Shown here one piece after another: positions 57,650-64,000 of a DNA stretch of 64,000 nt; position 1 is the stretch's first letter, and each line of letters opens with the position of its first letter. Both the position numbers and the translations under genes were made by a program. The notes under the pieces are model-generated. The model was not told the origin of the DNA. It did no database searches and saw only the letters and a program-made list of their open reading frames with translations. The DNA comes from Microplitis mediator. Lineage: Eukaryota > Arthropoda > Insecta > Hymenoptera > Braconidae. Where the stretch lies: contig NC_079975.1 of assembly GCF_029852145.1 (NCBI RefSeq), forward strand, positions 11,369,264 through 11,433,263, in the 5' to 3' direction.

Positions 57650-57650
<1 letters not shown>
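55145..57650. mobile_element. Palindrome E, TTAGGG...CCCTAA ends
   Basis: TTAGGGTGGGTCAAAAAAAT is inverted as ATTTTTTTGACCCACCCTAA. The arms are about 610 bp (55145-55755, 57045-57650) and nearly identical. (TA)n flanks both sides. The interior of 1.3 kb is not symmetrical and includes repeat P copy 4. The frames 55781-56041 and 55974-56159 in it are low-complexity hydrophobic and unrecognised. Confidence 0.85.
56245..57048 (+). repeat. Dispersed repeat P, copy 4, with (ACGT)n
   Basis: GTTGACCCTGCGGGCCAGCC, AACTTCCCGC, the two CGATATCTC...ACCGATTTTGATGGTTGAGG blocks, an (ACGT)n tract at 56855-56888, CCTAGGACCTCGAAACGTCG, and the end TTAGCGGGAAGTTAA. It is the most complete P copy. Confidence 0.8.
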
Positions 57651-57680
<30 letters not shown>

Positions 57681-57739
57681 CATTTATAAACTTTTGAACT
57701 GAATGTATTTCCCTTCAAAAATTTAAGTTAAAATTGTTA

Positions 57740-57910
57740 TTTTAAAAAAAATATTAATTAACTATAAATTATCCTTCCTCATCCCGCTCTTACGAATGAA
57801 TTTTACTACGACCCTGAAAGACTAAGACCCGGTCTTAGGAAAACATTAATACTTCCAGTGGCGCCCTAAAAATGGACGACCAAGGTAGCAGTACCCCTTG
57901 TATAATTTTA
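57740..57910 (-). mobile_element. LTR-related fragment, reverse
   Basis: The minus strand holds GTACTGCTACCTTGGTCGTCC, GGGCGCCACTGGAAGT, GGGTCGTAGTAAAATT and GAGGAAGGATAATTTATA, the same order as the first 150 bp of the solo LTR at 15583. Confidence 0.65.
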
Positions 57911-59480
57911 TTAAAGTTATTAATGTAGTAAGTGTAAAATGAGCGAATGCAATGCGCGATTCTGGTGTAGGTGTGGTTTAATTTAACAACTAAAAATTAC
58001 ACAAAAATTAAAAATTAATAATTTTGATGTTTTATTTACAATATGTACACTGAAACTGTGAGAAAATAATACTTAATAGCGAATGCGACTAGAATTATAC
58101 GTGAGAGCGAATGAGACTATGAAAAAACTCACGTATAAACTCGGCAAGTGGTTGGTAGTGGTTCAGAACGCAATAATTAATTTATGATAAATTTATTATA
58201 CGCGAGCAACAATTTTGTATATACTCAATAAATAGTAGCTTTGATGTACTAGCTAATTGTTGAAGATATTTTAACGTTAATTTAGCGGAATTATAACACA
58301 AGAATAATTATTAGATTATCTAGAAGTAGCGAAGCGTTTTGATAGCACGTGGTAGTATGTTAGACTGCATTAGGTGTAATGTGAATCATGGTGGCGTCCT
58401 CTCCCTGCGTTGCCGCTCGGTGGTGACGTGTATAGCATGGCTGCATAAGTGAATTTTCCCATTGGCTAAACAGCGCATCAACAGGTAGTAGTTAGCCGCT
58501 AATTTTTCTAATTGGTTGGCTGGTAGCAAAGCTCTCATGCTGACTTGACACAACCATAAGCAAGAAATTGTATGTACCGGGCCCAAATAGTGAGGGACCC
58601 GGTACTATGCTGACCTTGAAGTCAGTTGCGAGTTCGGTAGCTCGTGACTGAACAATAAGTATACTATAAGCGTGAATCATTTTGATTAATCCAATGGTCT
58701 CAAAACTTTGAGTCATTTTCATATATTGATTATTCTCAAAATCGAATAGAAGTAAGAATAAAGTATACTCGATGAATCAGATTCGAATCATACCAAAATT
58801 TGTGACGAAGTTTCAGATTTTTCAAACCCAAATGCTGTTACTATAACGAAATTTGCAAAGTCAAACAATACACAGCTAAAACCTTTATATTAGAACAAAA
58901 TATCCATTCAAAGTAATGTATCTATACTGTACCGTCCCAGAATGGGCCTTATCATAATGTGCAAAACTTATCAAGATAATGTCTTTAAGAGCTCACAAAA
59001 TGAAGTTATCGTTCTGATAACTTTTTCAGAGTTTAATCTATAGAGGTAATATAGATATCTACGTGATAACCATTATAGAGAGGTTCATAAGACCAAAAAA
59101 CTATTTTTATGCTAATCACCTAACATTGTTACGCCCCAACCTGCACATCAGATGACGTGAGAATAAAATCCTCCAATTACCTAATTACCGACCAGGAATA
59201 CAACTATTTATATTGTCGATTGATAATATAGCATCTTGCAGAATTTACAAGTAACGAGGTATAAACTGACACAATATTCCATAAAGAATTTGAACATTTT
59301 GTATATAAATAATGAATTAATAAAATTCTTTTTCTGTATTTTTATCAACTACAAAACCGTGCTAACGACTCAAGTAAATCCTCGAAACTTGCCGCCTTAC
59401 AAACATCTATTATTTTCTAAGATAATTATATAAAACATCGAGAAAAATCACCCTAGTAACATGTGTTTAAGCAAAATTCT
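57911..59480. other. No assignable gene
   Basis: 58380-58640 is GC-richer, with the inverted words GTACCGGGCCC / GGGACCCGGTAC near 58575-58606, but the overlapping frames on the minus strand are not protein-like. 58900-59110 has ATCTTTTAGA-like inverted words in the style of repeat Q. Confidence 0.35.
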
Positions 59481-59489
59481 GGAATAAGT

Positions 59490-59790
59490 ATCTTGAGCAA
59501 GACCCATTGCTGCTAGCCTTTTTATTTTATGTATGTGTTTTCCGCAAGATCATGTATCAAGAAACCTATATCAACATTTGTGTAGGTCTTGCTCATGGTA
59601 TCATAGGCGAGAATATTAAATATATCTTAAATACGTACAATGAAACAGTGTCTGACGCATTTCGTGCGCCAGTTAATTACAATAGGTACTTGCGCATGGC
59701 TTGCTCAAGATCTACCCAAAACTCAAGGTCACTTTCGAGCCTTGGACAGATCTTGAACAAGCCAAACGCAACTATTTCCAACTATAGTCT
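59490..59790. repeat. Imperfect inverted repeat, TTGAGCAAGACC words
   Basis: CTTGAGCAAGACC (59492), GGTCTTGCTCATGG (59585), GGCTTGCTCAAGATCT (59698) and CAGATCTTGAACAAGCC (59747) are related words on both strands, suggesting a decayed MITE. The 120-codon frame over it is not recognised. Confidence 0.35.
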
Positions 59791-59794
59791 TACA

Positions 59795-60150
59795 AATAAG
59801 AGCTTAAGACGTTGTGTTATTTGTCTGAAGTATTATTTCCTAAATGAAATTTTCAATGCCACATCGTAAAAATTATGATTTTAAAGGTATTGTCCAACAC
59901 TACAATCTGGGTTCGATTCCCAGTTCGGGCTATCTATATTTTTCTCAATTTATCTATAAATTGTGTTATTGAGAAGGTTAATTGTAAGTTTAGGTTTCAC
60001 TATATTTAAAAATTGGTGTATTACCGTACGATGGACGGTGTGACTCAATAAGTTATCGATCAAATTGAACAGAATATAGTTTAGTTCCGGATAGCTCAAC
60101 TGGTAGAGCACTCGGCGCGATACTGATATGGTCTGGGTTCGATTCGTCTT
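59795..60150 (+). repeat. SINE body and tRNA-like fragments
   Basis: 59795-59905 repeats the body following the tRNA-like head at 6739. 59910-60015 begins GGGTTCGATTCCCAGTTCGG (a T-arm and acceptor end) and continues CTATCTATATTTTTCTC ... GGTTTCACTATATTTAAAAA, the arm flanking the tRNA-like sequence at 11281-11566. 60085-60145 carries the matching 5' half, CCGGATAGCTCAACTGG, plus GGGTTCGATTC. The 3' and 5' halves thus occur in the wrong order. Confidence 0.55.
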
Positions 60151-61541
60151 CCTATTTTTTTAGAAGCTGTCTGTTAACCAGTAATCGAGGAATGATGCTA
60201 TAAGTGGACCTTTCAAAGCTCACTTGTACCGAAGTCTTTTTATTTTCTGAGATAGAAAAGATGTTCGTTAATAAAGGTTAAGTTCACGTAGGTATTGTTA
60301 GATCCCACATGCTAATAGTGTATATTCTTTAAAGATACCTTCAAAAAATATCCACCGTTGATCACTTGATTTTATCGAAAGAAGCCAACTTTGAACCGAT
60401 GGCTCTGTTATATGAATTAAATTACACTTTCTTTTTCTAAGTGACTTCTTAGGAAAGCAAAAGAAGAAACTATGTTTCCTCTTGGCCAAGTGGTATGTAG
60501 ACCAAGACATGAAATTTGTGCTATAGAAGAATCTTTCAAGTAAGTATGAAGAAAATCAATAATCAGAGTTCTTTATAAACAGTCTCGCAGTGGCTGTGAG
60601 TTTTACCCTACACACAGAGAAGTACATTGATCCCAGTGAAACGCTAATAATGAGCTAGAGCTGTTTATTTCGATATTCTGATCATAATATTGATTGTATT
60701 GTGCTTGAAAAAAGGGGTATTATCCGTAGCCAAAATAACTGTGGCAACGGCTTTGCAAAGTGCAGGCGTTGAAAGAAACCAACTTTAACTAAAGCAACTT
60801 TGTTAAATTAATTGAAATGAATTATATTTTCTTCACGAGTAATTTTATGACTATAAGTAGTTTTAAAATGTCAAAGTCCAAATAACTCCAAGGATAAATT
60901 ATCATCTTATAACCTCGTGAACAGATAATTGTTTATTTGAGATTTTATTGAGCATAAACGGAGAGAGTATGAAGGGAATGTTCCCGCTCTAGATAATAAT
61001 GTGATGTATCGGGGCAGCTGAAGGTCTGACTGCACAGATTGGTCGCGCTATTTTAGGAAGTCCTTAAAATCATTTATAACCCTGAACAACATATCTTTTT
61101 CACCTCATTCCACCTAGGTCTTGAGAGGTCCACGGTCAGTATTCCAAACAATATAGGTGGCACCTCAATCAGGCTCACGTAAATTTCACCTCATAATATA
61201 TTAAAATATAAAAAAGCACATGAGCATCTGCAACAGGACTTAGGCCCCAACCACCAACTAAAAAGTACAGGTAGAGTAAGGCTGAAGTCTCTAGCGATAT
61301 CCCAACTCTGCACCTCAGATGCGACTACGTACTCTAACGAGTAAGCCTAACGTCTAGTCTATTTAATAAGTTCTCAATGCATGCCTTGGTTAAAATGTTA
61401 GTCGTGTTTGTCTTATTTATTTACTACAACATAATTGTCGTTTCATGCGTGTATGTTTACGGAAGCCGACGCTGAACTGAATTGGATGTTTATGTATCGC
61501 ACTCTCTAAGTTTGCCTGCATTCAAAGTCTAACCAATGTCT
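60151..61541. other. Intergenic, no gene seen
   Basis: No frame above about 70 codons that resembles a protein. No repeat termini recognised. Confidence 0.4.
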
Positions 61542-61699
61542 CCCTGCTTAAAAAATCCGATAGATTCTTATAGCTGTATATATAAGGGAAAGGCCCTATA
61601 CTTAACTATAGCACTTCTCATAAAACTCATTCATTCCTATAAAATTTCTATAAGAATTTATGAAAATCTAATGGATTCTATGAGATATTCTAAGCAGGG
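61542..61699. mobile_element. MITE, CCCTGCTTA ends, copy 2
   Basis: CCCTGCTTAAAAAATCCGAT ... ATTCTAAGCAGGG. Inverse of the copy at 20262-20412, sharing ATAGATTCTTATAGCTGTAT and AACTATAGCACTTCTCAT. It sits 45 bp downstream of the splice donor of the exon that follows on the minus strand. Confidence 0.8.
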
Positions 61700-61744
61700 C
61701 TATGACATAGTTAGTTACATGATGCTACCATCAACAGTACTTAC

Positions 61745-62123
61745 GAAGAATAGGTGTATAGCCACATTGTCTGTAGTTCTTTCGACATCCATTAGCTTGG
61801 GATACCTCACACTCACTGCTATGTTTATGTTCTTCATTAACAACTTCTGGGGATTCTTGAAAATTTTCTTCATTATACTCTCGAAAATGATTTAAGTACT
61901 GATGACTACCTCCAGTTCGAGAAATACAATATAAACAATGATTGCCTGAGTGACTAGAACATTCTCGAGCATCTAAATGACATCCAGGACATCCATGTAG
62001 CCTTTTTTTTTTTGATATATATTTTTGTTGCTTCTCTGATTGATTTATTTTTTCCTTTCCTCTAACACTTTCTTCAGTAGAAGGAACGTCTTCATGGTTC
62101 TGGATCTTTGTTATTTCTTTCAT
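61745..62123 (-). CDS. First coding exon of an unrecognised Cys/His-rich protein
   Basis: ATG at 62121-62123, open for 126 codons to a textbook donor (C then GTAAGTACTG; GT at 61743-61744), leaving at phase 1. Read past the donor, the frame soon meets TGA at 61731. The N-terminal 40 residues are charged (MKEITKIQNHEDVPSTEES, then a Lys-rich KYISKKKRLHG). Residues 45-66 hold CPGCHLDARECSSHSGNHC and a further C at 66, a compact C-x2-C ... H-C-x2-C zinc-binding arrangement. Residues 80-125 are acidic and then Cys-containing. I do not recognise the family. Later exons lie beyond 61740 toward lower coordinates and were not found. Codon use is more balanced than in flanking AT-rich sequence, which favours a real host gene. 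Confidence 0.5.
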
Positions 62124-62284
62124 AATTTTTTGGTAAATTATTAATTCAATACATGTAATTAAAAAATAAATGCATCGATAATTTTGTTGAAATTTTGAGT
62201 ATAATATTTAATCGTTTGAGAGTAAGGTTCAATTATTTCAATGTTGTAAATACAATCAATTATACTGACTTTATTGGTTCTATA

Positions 62285-62287
<3 letters not shown>

Positions 62288-62315
<28 letters not shown>

Positions 62316-62334
62316 TATATATATGTATATATGC
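62288..62334. repeat. (TA)n-rich microsatellite
   Basis: A run of A followed by TATATATA with GATA and GTATA interruptions, upstream of the Cys/His-rich exon. Confidence 0.8.
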
Positions 62335-62392
62335 AAAATATTAAATATTTGAAATGAAAATGAATATAAGTTCAGTACAGCTATTTGAGGAA

Positions 62393-63069
62393 GACCACTA
62401 GTATGATTTCCTGAAAAAAGATGATTTTTGGAAATTTTTTTAACGAAAACTACTACATGGAATGTTTTTATCTTTCAAGGATATACTTGTGGATATATCA
62501 TGAATACAAAATAAAATTTTTAGACCAAAAAATTAAAAATTGAGCGAGTGAACGAAAAATTCACAACCTCTCAACGCTTAAAAAAAAAGTCCCCCAACTG
62601 ATGTAGTGATAGCGACCACCACAATGCATGAAATCGAAGAAACCAAAAAATTTATTAAATTAAAGGTTTTTTTCGTACCCTCGGGCTGAGAAAAAATTAA
62701 TATTTAACATAATGGTGGAGTTTTTAAAAAAATTTCAAATTTTGCGCAAAAACTTGATGATTTTTGGCGCGCCAAAATTACATTTTTCATTCAATCGGGA
62801 AAATGGAGGTTTATAGTCCGTAGAAACATATATAAAAGAAGCTGCAACTTGAATCAAATCGATCGGATAATCTGTCTTTGAGTTATAACTGCAGCAATTT
62901 TGAAAAATGTATTTTCGAGAACCGATAAGCAGCTGGACTTCAGATGGTTGTAACGCAAAAAAACTATTTGAGATATGCATTTAAAATTATGGTACGTTAT
63001 TTTTGAAGGTATGGACTATTGAAAAATGCAAAAAAATATTGATTTTTTCAAAATTTCACACTAGTGGTC
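62393..63069. mobile_element. Non-autonomous TIR element, GACCACTAGT ends
   Basis: GACCACTAGTATGA at the left and TCACACTAGTGGTC at the right. The 677 bp between carry no transposase; the minus-strand frame 62735-62980 is unrecognised. I did not find a clear target duplication. Confidence 0.5.
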
Positions 63070-64000
63070 CCCCTTTAAATGAGAAAGTAAACCACTTAAT
63101 TTTATTGTATGAGTACCTCAATTCGTGAGTTCAATGAATTTAAGAAATGATTAGTTTTGCTTTCATATTCAATACTTAAATTTTTGGAGATTGATGATAA
63201 GCAGTGCTTTTTTGTTGTGTATTTGATGCCATAATTTGAAGACAAAAATTTTTACGGAAGAATGAATGTGATTTAAACATTTTTATTAATGTCTATAAAA
63301 TATCAATAATATTCAAGGCAAAATAATCCATTTTCATGCGATAACATATGTCCGTTCTTCAGTATCTTCTGACAGTTCACTATATTTGATCAAATTTAAT
63401 AACTGTAGAGAAAAAAAAATTTTTAATTAAGAAAAAATTATTGTGATGGCAGGTTGCACCAAAAATTATTCTACAACCAGTATCTCTTTCACAAAGGATA
63501 CATTTATGATAAATAAGCAAAAAAATATATTTTATTATCATTTAAAATAAAAGTTCAATTTATGCAAGCATTGATTTTTTGGTTGAGATTTACATTTTTA
63601 AATAATCACAAAAATTTATAGCTTAACATAACCAAAATAGTATATTCATAAGGGTGAAATTAGAATATTCAGTAGAAAGATCAAACATTCCATTATAATT
63701 ATTCAGTGAAATATGTGTGAGATCAATTTTGTATTGGTATTATCAATAATAATTTAGAAAACATACCAATTGTACTATCACCATTTTATGAAAATAGATA
63801 TATATGTACCGAATTACCCATTTTCAAAAGCTTTTGTTGTTTGATAATCCGATTTTCGAGAGATTTAGGTATTTCCGTTTTTTTGCAAAACAGTTGAATC
63901 ATATATGAACCTTATCGGATCATATGTATGTACATATTCGGGTTTTAATTATTATTGCTGGTTTATCTATTAACGTATAGATACACTAAGGGCCAGTTTT
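63070..64000. other. AT-rich intergenic DNA, no gene seen
   Basis: No frames, RNA genes or repeat ends recognised up to the window edge. Confidence 0.45.

Noticed and set aside
59507..59869. 120-codon plus-strand frame
   Set aside because: Lies in a decayed inverted repeat and a SINE body; no recognisable domain.
61536..61895. 119-codon plus-strand frame
   Set aside because: It overlaps a MITE and the antisense of the Cys/His-rich exon, and its second half is hydrophobic by composition. The minus-strand reading with a splice donor is far more protein-like.

Overview
The window is AT-rich, gene-poor eukaryotic DNA from an arthropod, most likely an insect. The evidence is the transposon content: a Polinton-type DNA polymerase B relic, a Ty3/Gypsy element with a tRNA-Trp primer site (the CsRn1 pattern), a Jockey/CR1-like LINE, a hAT element, a Penelope-like RT fragment, tRNA-derived SINE pieces and many palindromic non-autonomous elements. 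The mix, and the AACTTCCCGCTAAG-ended repeat, remind me of braconid wasp genomes, but I cannot confirm that. There are no operons, Shine-Dalgarno sites or prokaryotic features. No complete host gene is visible. Two short stretches look like host exons: a Cys/His-rich first coding exon with a good splice donor (61745-62123, minus) and a half LIM finger exon (48273-48388, minus).

Layout. 1-7.7 kb: a broken coding region, a decayed Polinton PolB on the minus strand, MITEs built of CACGGTGG words, and a tRNA-headed SINE candidate. 7.7-21.3 kb: a nested stack. A palindrome with GGGGCATTCC ends (A2) is split by a second palindrome (H). H is split in turn by a TIR element with an 8-bp target duplication (L, 7.1 kb) and by a solo LTR. 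L carries a nearly perfect 1.8-kb palindrome (G), another GGGGCATTCC palindrome with a tRNA-like sequence at its centre (A1), a satellite-bearing element (J) and three MITEs. A foldback element with 15-bp tandem repeat arms (M), carrying a Penelope RT fragment, sits in the right arm of A2. 21.3-27.3 kb: two palindromes with TTAGG...CCTAA ends (C and D), filled with a solo LTR, a second foldback element (N) and dispersed repeats. 27.35-32.8 kb: a solo LTR, then a broken Gypsy element. 32.8-50.3 kb: further palindromes, solo LTRs, a six-unit 140-bp satellite, inverted copies of repeats from 23-24 kb, and the LIM exon. 50.5-53.7 kb: a LINE split by a hAT element whose two arms each encode the hAT C-terminal domain. 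55.1-57.7 kb: another TTAGGG-ended palindrome. 57.7-64 kb: LTR and SINE fragments, a MITE, the Cys/His-rich exon and one TIR element.

The recurrent theme is inverted symmetry. At least ten elements are 0.4-4 kb palindromes, several share TTAGGG...CCCTAA ends, and most sit in (TA)n microsatellites. Target duplications let the insertion order be read in several places. Coordinates of element ends with a stated target duplication are exact by my count; other repeat boundaries are approximate, by about 10-50 bp.
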